DNA from: Panicum virgatum
Lineage: Eukaryota > Streptophyta > Magnoliopsida > Poales > Poaceae
Direction: 5' to 3'
NCBI RefSeq assembly: GCF_016808335.1
Contig: NC_053141.1
Coordinates: 7,368,797-7,432,796 of the forward strand
Length of the DNA: 64,000 nt
This document shows positions 10,518 through 20,511 of the stretch, in pieces. The notes beneath the pieces are model-generated. The model was not told the DNA's origin and did no database searches. It saw only the letters and a list, made by a program, of their open reading frames with translations. Within the stretch, counting starts at the first letter, position 1. Every line of letters begins with the position of its first letter. A program made the position numbers and the translations under genes.

Positions 10518-10522
10518 TGAAG

Positions 10523-10802
10523 TGTGATATCCCGACCCAGAGCTTAATAAGATTAATAGGATACTCATACCAATAAGTTGCAACTTCTTTTCCAGAAGTC
10601 GATCTCTAAAGAACTCTGAGGTTAAGCGTGCATGGCCCGGAGAAATTTGGGGATGGGTGACCGACCGGGAAGTTCTTCCCAGGTGCGCACGAGTGAGGAC
10701 AAAGTATACAGAAAAGACTGGTGTTGGCCTGTGAGGGCAGTCTATGTCCTAGAAAGCTGCCAGATGTAAGCGGGCCCGGCCTCGGGGAGGCAGGAAGTTT
10801 CA
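10523..10802 (+). mobile_element. Cassandra solo LTR with 5S rRNA-like sequence
   Basis: 280 bp starting TGTGATATCCCGACCC and ending ...TTTCA, flanked by the perfect 5 bp duplication TGAAG (10518-10522 and 10803-10807). Bases ~10570-10690 align with plant 5S rRNA: CATACC, then AACTCTGAGGTTAAGCGTGC, GGATGGGTGACC and GGGAAGT, covering the internal polymerase III promoter region. Cassandra elements are small LTR retrotransposons known to carry 5S sequence in their LTRs. Only one LTR is present, so this is a solo LTR. It is not a functional 5S gene. Confidence 0.85.
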
Positions 10803-11033
10803 TGAAGTAACAAGAGCTTTGTTTTGTTTAAATAAATCAGACAGCATAATTCTTTATTTGAGTATGGGTATAACTCTTGGTGATGTAAATATGGTCAAAA
10901 TAGAACTATATAGAGAACTTTGGAGCCATTTAGCTAATTAAAACAGAAGAGAAGAATATAATTTGAAGTGAATTGGAAATTAAATCATAAAATATGAAAA
11001 ATATGTATTTGTCGGGAACGTAACATCTAATAA

Positions 11034-13325
11034 TGTAACGTCCTAAATTTCAAATTAGGTACCTAAATAAAATTTATTAGATTCATTGCACACTCGATAA
11101 GGTTTTATTTAATTTATCTTAATGTTAGAACATTAATTGCGAATTTGAATAAATTACTTAGCCGTAAAAGAAATATAAGGTTACATAGGACTTGTGTATT
11201 CATGCTGTTTGCATTATTTTATTGATTTGAGGTTCCGATTGAATTTGAATTCTTTGTATTTAAATTTAAATTAAATTTGTTTGCCTTTGTATAAAAAACT
11301 TTTCTTTTCCTTTTTCTCTTTCACATTTCCCTTTTGGCCCAGCCCAACACTTCCTTCCTTTTCTTCTTTTCCTCCCCGATCAGCCCAGCGCAGCCGGCCC
11401 ACCCTTCCTCTCCCGGCCCGTCACGCTCCCCTCTCCCGCTCCTGCACTCACCGACGGGTGGGACCCGCCAATCAGGTCTGTCCCCTTCCTCGAGCCCGGC
11501 TTAGACTCAAGCTCGAGTCTGGCCGTGGTACGCCTCCCCGCGCCTCGGCTCGCACGTACACCAAGGCCACCCTCGGCTGCCTCATAAATATCTCCGCGAC
11601 CCCCCTTGACCTTCATCGACCGCAACCGCCGCCGCCTCTACCCCTGCAAACCCTAGCTCATGCCACCATTGGAGCTTGGAAGCTTTGGTGCCACCGTGAA
11701 GCTGCCGCTCCGGTGCCTCCTCCCCATCGTCAAGCCGCCCTAGAGCTTCGCGTCGTGTTGAGGACCCTCACTGGCCCCTTCCTCCCTTCTATCCCTCCTT
11801 CCCTCGGCCGCAATTGCTCGTAGGAGCGGGCCGTTCGCTCGCCGCCACAATCTATTAATCAATCTCGTATTTATCTTGTCATGCCGAGCGTTTTACTTTC
11901 TCTATATTTTCAGGTGATTTTCGGATGATTTTTCTTTCATTGCATTTGGTTACGATTTGGGTCGGATTTCTTGATAGGATTTGTTGCTAGGATCTTTGTG
12001 ATCTACCTTGGTTCAATCACCTCTTAAATATCTCGCGAATCGGCTGGGATTTTGAATTTTCCCAAAATTGTGTTCTTGAGAGGGGTGTTCGGTTTTTCTC
12101 TAGATTCACAGCGAGTACCCAATCTTTCTGCAGTACTCTTCTTGTATCTATAAGGTCTTTTCATTGTGCATCAAGGTCTTTTGGTTTTTGCATCTAAGGC
12201 CGAAATTTCTCTTGAATTCATTAAAATTTAAGTGATTAATTTGCATTAGAAGCTTCAGTTTGCCTCTTGCTCTCCCCTTCGTTTTTCTTCTCTGTTCATC
12301 AAGTCAGGGGCGAAGTCAGCTAAGAACGCTGCCGGGATCAACTTTATTATGAAAACCGGCTCGGCCAGCGCAGCAGAGCGTGCTGCCAGGGGCCAGCAGG
12401 CCGCCCAGCCAAAAGCCTAGTGCGGGGGCGCGGCCCACCAAGCACGCAGGCTTGCGGCTTGGTAAGTGAAGTTTTGTTGGTAGCTTTGCTAATCATTATT
12501 AAACCATCACATGCTTGATCAAGTGAAGTTTTGTTGGTAGCTTTGCTCGAGTGATTCGCCTTATGTTTGCTTCCGCTTAGTGTTGAGCTTTTAGCATTTT
12601 AGTTAATCTTTACTTCTGCTTTGCGTCGACCTTTCCTAACCATTCTTAGAGTGACCCTGTCACTAGTTGGCTTGCATCACCATGATGGTTAGAATGGAGG
12701 TGTGTCAGGTGGTAATTAGGGCCTTGTTCTCGTTGAGGAGAATTTTTTAAAGGCTCCCATTCACTCCCCTCTCCCTGTTCCGGTATTCAATAGAAAAATT
12801 CTTTGGTCAAATCTTTGTTCTCATGAAACGAAATATGACTTTTGAAAAGGAGTAAAAGAAGAAAATGATAGATTTTTTTATAAAAAAACTTAGTATAGAA
12901 GAAACATTCGACAAGCGCACAGCAAACTTGGGCTTCTTCCTGTTACTAGTAGCACAATATTCTTTTCTCTTCTAGTTTAGGCCTTGTTTAGATGAAACAC
13001 AAATTTTTTTTGTGATGAAATCTTGCTAATTTGAAGTACTAAATGAAGTCTATTTATAAAACTTTTTACACAGATGGGTTGTAAATCCCGAGACGAATCT
13101 AATGATGCTAATTAATCCGTGATTAATTAATAATTAGCGATGGTATTGTAGCATCACTGTTGCAAATCATGGATTAAGTAGGTTCATTAGATTCGTCTCG
13201 CGATTTACAGCCCATCCATGCAAAAAGTTTTGTAAATAAACTTCATTTAGTACTTCAAATTAGTAAGATTCCTTCGCAAAATTTTGTGTTTTTGCGTTTA
13301 CAGGGTGTGAACTAAACAGGGCCCA
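11034..13325 (+). mobile_element. Probable gypsy-type solo LTR, 3' end replaced by a MITE
   Basis: Starts TGTAACGTCCTAAATTTC, typical of long grass gypsy LTRs, with a TTTGTATAAAAA promoter-like site near 11286, a C-rich leader and the telo-box AAACCCTAG at 11648. The five bases before it (AATAA, 11029-11033) recur after the last CA (13324-13325). The better preserved copy in the second unit spans 41290-44181 with the same AATAA on both sides. No internal retrotransposon genes are present. The lineage (Tekay-like, from LTR length) is a guess, and a 5 bp match in AT-rich DNA could be chance. Confidence 0.5.
12980..13324. mobile_element. Tourist-like MITE, private to copy 1
   Basis: Ends GGCCTTGTTTAG at 12980 and CTAAACAGGGCCC ending 13324, with inner inverted blocks GAGACGAATCTAATGATG / ATTAGATTCGTCTCG. 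At this place copy 2 has about 350 bp of unrelated sequence, so copy 1 gained the MITE and lost that sequence. Confidence 0.65.
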
Positions 13326-13854
13326 AATAACAGGTTGGGCTCAGACAAGCGTTAAGCGTAATAGCGTATCAACCATTAACAACATAAAAGCCAATCAAGA
13401 AATCTCTCTCTTTTATGAAAGAAGCCAAGAACCATGAATAAACAAATAAATTATTGGTAGCCAAGGAGATCGATCCAACCACATGGCAGTTCAGTAAAAA
13501 TCAACAGCAAAATCAATTATACAGAAAGTCGTTTATTTTTCTGAAAAAACAACAGCTCAGAGCAAAAAGTCATTTACCATGTTTTGATACACTGGCAGAA
13601 AGTCTCAAAGAACTATTAACATGTAGGTCCCACATATTGTTTATGATGTAGTTTTTACAGAAAGAGACAATTAATTGGAAAAAATCGGTTTGAAAAATCC
13701 TACAAACGCGCATAACATGCTGATCTGGCTAGTTCAGTAATGGGAGAGGCAATCCGCACATCCAAGAACCATTAAAATGCTACCACTCCTTCCAGTTAAA
13801 AATATAGACATGATTTAACTTAAATGGATTACACAAATGAATTTTGATAGTTTT
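13326..13854. other. Non-coding spacer
   Basis: AT-rich and nearly identical to 44182-44710 in copy 2. The only open frame (65 codons from 13454) lacks any recognisable feature. No gene seen. Confidence 0.4.
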
Positions 13855-14442
13855 AGGCAAAGCTTCGAATTACACCCTCAACTATAGCACCGGATAACAT
13901 ATATATATAGGCCATCCAACTGTTGAAACCGGACAAATTTGGCCCTTGTGGTGGTTTCCAATGTGGTTTTATATATTAAAAAATTAAAGAAATTCTAATT
14001 AGATCTAAAAAATGAAAACTAATTCATTTTAAATCAAAAAAATTTAAAACTACTATCAATTTTTTTTCTAAAAATGTAGTCTATCTATTATTGCTCTTTT
14101 TGAATCTTGATCGTTAAAAAATAATAGATATAACTACAAGCAACCAAATATTATGAAAATAAAAAATAGATCTGAATAACTGGAAATTATTGTGCCAGTA
14201 GATAGGTTACATTTTTAGGAAACTTTTGATACCCATTTTATATTTTTTGATTTAAAATGAATTGCTTATGACTTTTTAGTTTGAAATTGAATATTTTTAG
14301 TTCTCACAAAATGGAAAACCACCTACAGGGCTAAATTTGCCTAGTTTCAACAGTTGGATGGCTTTTATTATCCGATTTTGTAGTTGAAGGTTGAAAATCG
14401 GACTTTTGTGATAGTTCAAGGGTGTAAACTGAATTTTTCCCT
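13855..14442. mobile_element. Long-inverted-repeat (fold-back) element
   Basis: Left arm (about 13855-13965: caccctcaactatagcacc, ggccatccaactgttgaaa) and right arm (about 14325-14442: tttcaacagttggatgg, ttcaagggtgta) are inverted copies around an AT-rich core. Inverted repeats of over 100 bp suggest a Mutator-type MITE. A half-copy of the same family is at 55500-55850. No clear target-site duplication. Confidence 0.55.
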
Positions 14443-14449
14443 AAATTTT

Positions 14450-14715
14450 AGTACAACTCAGACACTCACAACCCATGCACACTCACACCCCTATGAAGCA
14501 TATACGCAAAGCCTACTCCTATGAATATCTTCAAAGAATAAGCTAGCAAATTCTTGGGATTCACGAAGTCACCGCAGGCGCTTTGCTGTCGACGGAAATG
14601 TCGCCTACCACTGAAAGCACAACGTCGTTAAATCTTAGAACATTCGATCTCACAGGGAGTCGAATCTAGGATTTGAGGTGCTACCAAGGCTCCTATAACC
14701 ACTAGGCTACATGCC
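14450..14715 (-). mobile_element. tRNA-derived SINE (Au-like)
   Basis: On the minus strand the 5' head reads GGCATGTAGCCTAGTGGTTA (box A) and later GATTCGACTCC (box B), the tRNA-type polymerase III promoter. The body ends in a GTGTGAGTGTGC-like region and TTGTACTAAAATTT, as in grass Au SINEs. The same element is at 45298-45571 in copy 2. Confidence 0.65.
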
Positions 14716-14830
14716 TTTGGCAAGTGCATTTTGATAGTTGATTTCACTTACAATATATTTTTCCTAGCAATGAAAGAATTAATAATCATGCCCAATAATC
14801 ATACAAAATTATTGGACGTTGACAACGTGG
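14696..14830 (+). repeat. Direct repeat left of D1
   Basis: About 135 bp (aaggctcctataaccactag ... gacaacgtgg) repeated at 15873-16019 on the other side of D1, 1,177 bp away. It overlaps the head of the SINE. Confidence 0.8.
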
Positions 14831-15310
14831 TATGTGTATTTGTCACCCTCTCCTCTCTCTCTCTCTAACACACACCATCAGACAGAAGGAAGAAAGGAAG
14901 AGAGAGGTAAGGGATGTTGAAAGACTGGTGTCGAAATAGTGAAAGGAAAGGATGACGCATCGCGTTTTAACTTAGAAACAACGTTAAACTCAGCCAAAAA
15001 ATGCACCATATAAGCTAACTACCACTTCTAAGTTCTAACCGACTTGTTGCATGAATTGAACAGGTCTTGATAGTAGTTGGTGATCAAAATTCGACACAGT
15101 TTTATTTGGTGCTGAAGGCAGAAGTTATTCTTTTCATACGACTCGTCCAGAGGTGCTATATTTATCATAAAACTGACGTACTGTTAGAAAATTTGTGGAT
15201 TAAAGATCATGATGTTTAAATCATCAAATGTCATTCCAACGTTATCGGCCAATAGCTTTGAACTACGACACTTCCAGGACAGTATAGTAGGGTCGGCTAG
15301 CTTATACTAT

Positions 15311-15466
15311 AGTTGACCTTACGTTGCTCTCTACGTCACAACACTATAGCTGGTGAAGGTCAAACAGCAACTACGTACCTGGCCAGCTAGGACTAGGTAG
15401 GCAGATACCTACTCCTGCTGCATGCACCCTCCCCTCCCATTCGATCCAGCCATTGTTAAGTAGCGC
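15311..15466 (+). promoter_or_regulatory. D1 promoter with degenerate TATA region
   Basis: AGTTGACCTTACG at 15311 gives one W-box followed by ACGT cores (15337, 15377). The block that reads TATAAGTAGAGCTCCAGCAG in A1 reads TGTTAAGTAGCGCTCCAGGATCAGCAG here (from 15454), so the TATA box is lost by substitution while its flanks survive. D is probably expressed from a weaker or TATA-less start; this is an inference. Confidence 0.5.
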
Positions 15467-15497
15467 TCCAGGATCAGCAGCTGCATCCATTCTTCAT

Positions 15498-15500
<3 letters not shown>

Positions 15501-15537
<37 letters not shown>
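15501..15537 (+). repeat. (GA)n microsatellite in the D1 leader
   Basis: About 37 bp of GA ending two bases before the D1 ATG. The copy 2 equivalent (46351-46437) is about 87 bp with two interruptions. GA-rich leaders bind BBR/BPC factors in plants, which could matter for expression (inference). Confidence 0.85.
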
Positions 15538-15539
<2 letters not shown>

Positions 15540-15540
<1 letters not shown>

Positions 15541-15770
15541 TGGCGTCGTCGCCTTGGAGCAGGGTACCCTGCTTGGGCATGCTCTGCTCCTGTTTCAGTG
15601 TCCATGAAGAAAAAGTTGAAGCTGGGCACGGGGAAGAGCCTGCTGCTGATGCAGGCGGAGATGAGTTCATGGCTCGGGGCTCCAGAGGTCTAGCTATAGC
15701 TGAAGGCAACGGCGGAAACGGCGGGATACATCATCTGGTTGCCGCCATGATGGTGTGGTTTTGCCGTTAG
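15540..15770 (+). CDS. PROPEP: PROPEP D1, short form with internal Pep motif, 76 aa
   Basis: Smallest member of the cluster. The N-terminus MASSPWSRVPCLGMLCSCF has three Cys within residues 11-18. An acidic segment follows (EEKVEAGHGEEPAADAGGDE, 23-42), then an Arg pair region (ARGSRG, 45-50) and the Pep motif LAIAEGNGGNGGIHH (51-65), whose EGNGGNGGIHH is the closest match in the window to maize Pep1 as I recall it. Eleven residues follow (LVAAMMVWFCR), mostly hydrophobic and ending in Arg, so like C the motif is not at the extreme C-terminus. The ATG directly follows a GA microsatellite; upstream in-frame sequence would encode Arg-Glu repeats but has no ATG. Expression is uncertain because the TATA box is degraded. 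Confidence 0.65.
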
Positions 15771-15872
15771 TTCTGCAACACTTCTTGAATCTTGATAATC
15801 TTGAGCTGTGTGTGGCTGCCAATACTACAAGATTGATAGGTTGAAGGGTACGGTATAAACCCAAAAATAATT

Positions 15873-16066
15873 AAGGCTCCTGTAACCACTAGGCTACATG
15901 CCTTTTGGCAAGTGCATTTTTGATAGTTGATTTCACTTACAATATATTTTTCCTAGCAATGAAAGAATTAATAATCATGCCCAATAATAACACAAAATTA
16001 TTGGACCTTGACAACGTGGGGTGTGTGTGTGTGTGTATATATATATATAGAGAGAGAGAGAGAGAA
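15873..16066 (+). repeat. Direct repeat right of D1 with GT/TA/GA microsatellite
   Basis: 15873-16019 repeats 14696-14830. It is followed by GT, TA and GA tracts up to 16066. In copy 2 the tract is a pure TA run (46917-46942). Confidence 0.8.
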
Positions 16067-16519
16067 TTATAGTGTTACGTTGTACACCTGTATTTTCCAT
16101 TTCAAACGGGTGTAGCGATTTGATCCGAAAATCAGATACTACTATATAATAATGTTATTGTTATGTTCCAAAAACAGTCGTGTTGACGTTGCCTTGTGTC
16201 AAGCTTAGAGCTCCCGTGCATTCCTCGTTTTTATGAACTCCCGCCGTCATCCAAGGCGCATTTTCAAAAATTCGGATCAGTACCGTAAGGACGAACCCTA
16301 GCTTATTATTCTATTCAACCTCAGCCTTTATCATTTTTTAGATCATCACAAACTTATTATAAAATTTCAGGATGACCCTTTTTAGCCAGGTTCTTAAAAT
16401 TACTATTCTAACTTTTTGGGCTATTTACCATCCCTATGCTAGATTGACTCATGCATTCTGACTTCTGAGAAGACACGATATTGGCTTGACTGGGTGGACT
16501 AGGCACCCATATGTGTGGC
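16067..16519. other. Non-coding spacer between D1 and the C1' upstream region
   Basis: No gene recognised. It is shared with copy 2 (46943-47396) apart from small indels. Confidence 0.4.
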
Positions 16520-16678
16520 TAGGGGTGGTAAAAAACCCAAAATTTTGAACTAGAAAAATCTAAGGGCCGGGTTTTAAAAGAGCTGGGCTCTAATCTTATA
16601 TAATTTTGAACTAAAATATTTAAGGGTCTTATTGGGCTGTGAAGAAGCCACTAGGCCCATGACTCATTACCACCCCTA
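16520..16678. mobile_element. hAT-type MITE, 159 bp
   Basis: Inverted ends TAGGGGTGGTAA / TTACCACCCCTA with a perfect 8 bp target-site duplication TGTGTGGC (16512-16519 and 16679-16686). The paralogous C1 upstream region (agatgtgtggcagatc, ~7796) is the empty site. It is also present in copy 2 (47397-47531). Confidence 0.85.
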
Positions 16679-17479
16679 TGTGTGGCAGATCTTGAAGATA
16701 TTTCAGTCACCTGATCACACTAGCTGATCAAAATTTCAGTAAACTGATCAATAGCACGGTTGCTTTTCTGACCTGGTCAAGCTACTAACGAATAATTCAT
16801 GCATGCAATCTATGCAAAGTTCGCCATCCAGAGTGGTTGCTCTGCATAGACCCGGCCGGACCTGAAGATGACAACTCAATTATTCGTCGGAGTGGTTGCA
16901 TTGCCTGCATGCATGACTGCAAGCTAGGGGTCAGCTCTGAAGTCTAAACCCAGTCCTGATGAGTTGAGGTCAATGTATATGCATGTAATTAAGCTGGGTG
17001 GAGACAGAATACCACTCCAAGTACACACCTACCGAGTGCTTCTGATCGACTGAAACCGCGACGTCAATTGACTAGAGCTGGACGACAGCGGAGTTTGGCA
17101 CTCTGATCTGTAGCTGTCAGGCTTACACACGCATGATTGGGCAAGTGGCTGCGAGGACTTGTAGTCCTTCAGTGAGGTCGGTCAACAAGAATCGGTAAAC
17201 ACGTTTTAGGTGGAAAATACCAAATAGGAACACTCAATCGATGTTCTCTACTGTCTACTGTCTCAACGTTGTGCCATGTAATTCATATTACTAAAAGATG
17301 TAACTGTAATGACGGTACATAGGTTGGTACATAAAGTTGCTCATCTTCAAGCTACGAAAGTTGCTCATATTCACTGCTACAGAACAACTCCGTGCCGGCT
17401 CCTAACATCTTGTCTATGCTGGGATTATTGGTAGTCATGCGCGTCCTTGATATATGGGACGGAATCAAAATGTAATGAG
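16679..17479 (+). promoter_or_regulatory. Distal C1' upstream region, cut off by the copia insertion
   Basis: This 0.8 kb matches the distal C1 promoter (about 7800-9050), including catgattgggcaagtgg and gacttgtagtccttcagtgagg. It continues after the retrotransposon at 28171. In C1' it is therefore now 10.7 kb farther from the gene than in the original arrangement. Confidence 0.7.
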
Positions 17480-19111
17480 TGTGGGACCGAAGCCGGTGAC
17501 CAGAGGGGGTGAATGGGAGCTGATCAAAATCTCTTCGAAATTCGAATCTTCGGCCTATGTCCCAAAATCGCCCAAACCCTCAAGCGTTCTGACCAAAGTT
17601 TGGAGTAGCTATTGAAAAGCAAAACCAACACAAAAAGCCTCGAACGAGCGAGCGAAACCACGAAGCAAATCGAAAGCAAAACCGAAAAAGTGCAGAACTA
17701 ATCTGTCTGGACCGGTCTTACCGGTGCGCTGGACCGGTCTGACCGGTGCGCTGGACCGGTCTAACCGGTGCGCTGGACCGGTTTGACCAGTCGTGCCTAC
17801 CGTTCTGACCGGTGGCACCCAGAAAACCCCCGAAAACTAAGATTCAAACGGTGAATCTCGATCAAACGACCACGAAAATCGATGAAACTTGGGGGATAGC
17901 TTCGCCCTACCCCGTGAACATATCCCCAAAAGATCTCGTCCTAAAGATCAACGAATCTTGAGAATTATGGAGGAGATCAAAAGGGATGGGGTTTTCTCTA
18001 GAACTCAAGAAATCGAATCTGAACGAACTAGTGATTCCAGAGGGTTTAGAACAGGACTAGAAGCACATGAATCACATCAAGGAACTCGTGGAACCATCGC
18101 AGTCGTGTGCACCAAAAACGAAATTCATCACAACCGGGCACAAAAACCAGAGAATTGAGTTGATTCAAAAGCCCAGAGGGCACAAGGAGGATAGGGCCTC
18201 CTTTCCCAATCAAATCCATTACAAGGTTTCAACAATCCATGGACAAAATCAACTCAAACGAGAGGAACAGAGGGAGGGAGACGCAGGGGCGGCGGCCTGG
18301 GGAAACAGAGAATTCACGGACAAGTTCTAAAAGCCGCACTTGACCTAACACAAGTGAAGGGGTATTTATACCCGCGGGACCGGTCAGACCGGTACGCTGG
18401 ACCGGTCAGACCGGTTGGTTAGACCGGTCAGACCGGTGCTAGGGACAGGTCAGACCGGTTGGCCTGCAGCACCCCCTGTACATGATCTCATCCGACGGTC
18501 GAGGTTCTTTCTTCGAAACAAAGTCTTCTCCGCGATGCCGCCGTCTTGATGAAGATCCAGTCCGCGGTTTTGGAGGGTCCGCGAAACCTAGGTAGGTGGC
18601 CGGTTTTGAGAAAACCACCAAAACCTCACGCGCGGGAAGATTCCCGCATCCGCGCCGTGGCCCTAGACGCCGTTCCCGCCTTGGCCTTCTGACGGCCCTA
18701 GACGCCGCCCGACGCCCGTCACCTCCCCGCCCACAGCGAGGCCCTAGACGCCGTCGACGCCCGTCGCCTCCGTCAGTCCCGAGACCGACGCCCGTGCCTC
18801 CACGACTTGGCGTCTTCAACCGCCGTCCGCCTCCTTGGTTTTGTGGCGCAAACCAAGAAACCCGCCTTCCGTCGCCGCTTGCGCCCTCGATCCAGGAGTG
18901 GACGCCACAGCTGCCGCCCGGTCCGTGCTCCGGTCCTGGCTGCCCTTCACCGCCGTCCACCGCACGGTCCATCGGCCACAGCACCTCCACGGCAGCTCCC
19001 CGTCGACACTCGACGCCCGTGTACCTACAATCCAAAGACCAAGCGCACGATCACACCGCACGGTTGATAATTCACTCATCACAAGCAGGATAGAGTACTC
19101 AACATTCCTCA
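17480..19111 (-). repeat. Copia 3' LTR (left), 1,632 bp
   Basis: TGTGGGACCGAAGCC ... CATTCCTCA. It contains ACCGGTCTGACCGGT-type units at 17713-17813 and inverted ACCGGTCAGACCGGT units at 18379-18462. By eye it differs from the other LTR at about 4% of positions (10 substitutions and one indel in the first ~230 bp). It is longer because of extra ACCGGT units. Confidence 0.95.
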
Positions 19112-20511
19112 ATCCCCCCCTTGATGAGTGCATTGTCAACACACCACAAACGAGCCAAGAGAAGTGAAATCAGAAAAGAACAAAGAAGCACAAGTAAGTG
19201 ACAAAAGGCTCAGAAAGGCAGGAACAGTCACTCACTCAAGAAAAATCGATCCCCTAAGACAAGGGCAAAGGCTCGACGCAATCGATCAAAAGCCAAAACA
19301 TGACTCCTCAAAGACAGAGGTAACGCTCGACGCAGTCATGCAGGAAGCAGAGGGAAAACGAGGAAAACCAGGAGCCAAGAACAAAGCAGAAACTCCCCAA
19401 GCAAAGTTTTTTCCTCTCAAAAGTGCGACTCTCCCAAAATGATGCACTCTCAAAGCCCTGTGCACAACAAGTTTTTCAAAAATCAAACAAGTCTCCCCCT
19501 TGTTCGATCACTTCTCTCAAAATTCTCCCCCTTGTTGGCACATGCACACATCAAGCCTAAAAAGACATAAAGCTCCCCCTGAAGCTGAAACTCCCCCTGA
19601 ACAGATGCTATGCAATGAATGCAATGCAGGAGGTGTAAGTGAAAGCATTCAGGGATACAATGATATGAGCAAGATCTAGTCACAAGCATGTGTGCATCTA
19701 TAAACCGGACCTGCATCTAGCTCAACAGGGTATATCAAATCAGTCTAAAGCTAGACAAGTTCAGTTTAGGAGAAATAAAAGCATCACCCATGATCTAGCA
19801 CTAACAAGTAGGAAATGGAAAGCAGTGCTACTCAAACTCATATAGGCGAGCCAAACCAGCCAAAAGCATATTGCACACATTCATTTTTCAACCAATTTTA
19901 TATCAATCAATTCTTAATGCCAGGGGTTGAAAGCTTGTCATGCTTTACTTAGCAACAAGGCCAAGCCAATGCCAAAAAACAATCAGAAGCTTAAAGCACT
20001 CGTTTCAGTCATGCACAGTCTTGCCCGGGTTCTCACAAGTGCAAAGTGAGCCATCCCGAAAGCTCGATCAGTGCGACAAATAATCCCACCTGGATCTTTT
20101 CAATCCATATCAAGAACAGTTCAAGCAATTTTAACAGATTTAGATCATTTCAAGTATGAATTGCTGAGCGTAAAGGCACACTAGCATGAATAAGATAGCA
20201 AAGCATATCAACACGCCCTAACATGCTAGTAGCCAAGACAGGGTGATCATGTTTTCAGATTTTCAAATCAAAATAGCTTAACTCAGATGATGTCATATAT
20301 ACAGTGGAGCAAGCTATACATGATCAAGTTTATCAACTCACACTAGCAGGCACTAGAAGATCATAGCAATGTATTCAAGAATGCTAGTGCAAGTGAGACA
20401 ATGCAAAATGCAAACATGTACAATGCATATGCACAATGCAACTACCAAACCTAGAAAACCAAGAGAAGCAAAACAAAGACCTACCAAGCTAACCAAAACA
20501 AAAGTCAGTGA
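19112..20511 (-). other. Copia 3' internal non-coding region
   Basis: 1.4 kb between the RNase H stop and the 3' LTR, with no long frame. Repeated CTCCCCCTTG/CTCCCCCTGA motifs (19490-19600) read as purine tracts on the element strand, as in SIRE-type elements. No envelope-like frame survives. Confidence 0.6.

Noticed and set aside
10570..10690. Possible functional 5S rRNA gene
   Set aside because: It is part of a TG...CA LTR with a 5 bp duplication and diverges from 5S at many positions. It belongs to a Cassandra LTR.
11281..11823. 180-codon frame, Pro/Arg/Ser-rich
   Set aside because: It lies in the leader-like part of a probable solo LTR and is shortened by a frame change in copy 2 (41537-41866). 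Not a conserved protein.
15453..15539. In-frame N-terminal extension of D1 encoding Arg-Glu repeats
   Set aside because: The upstream start is TTG, not ATG, and the extension is the translated GA microsatellite. In D2 the tract length puts it out of frame.
18439..19167. Frames of 100-200 codons in the copia LTRs
   Set aside because: They lie wholly inside LTRs, recur in all three LTR copies with frame changes, and are not part of the polyprotein.
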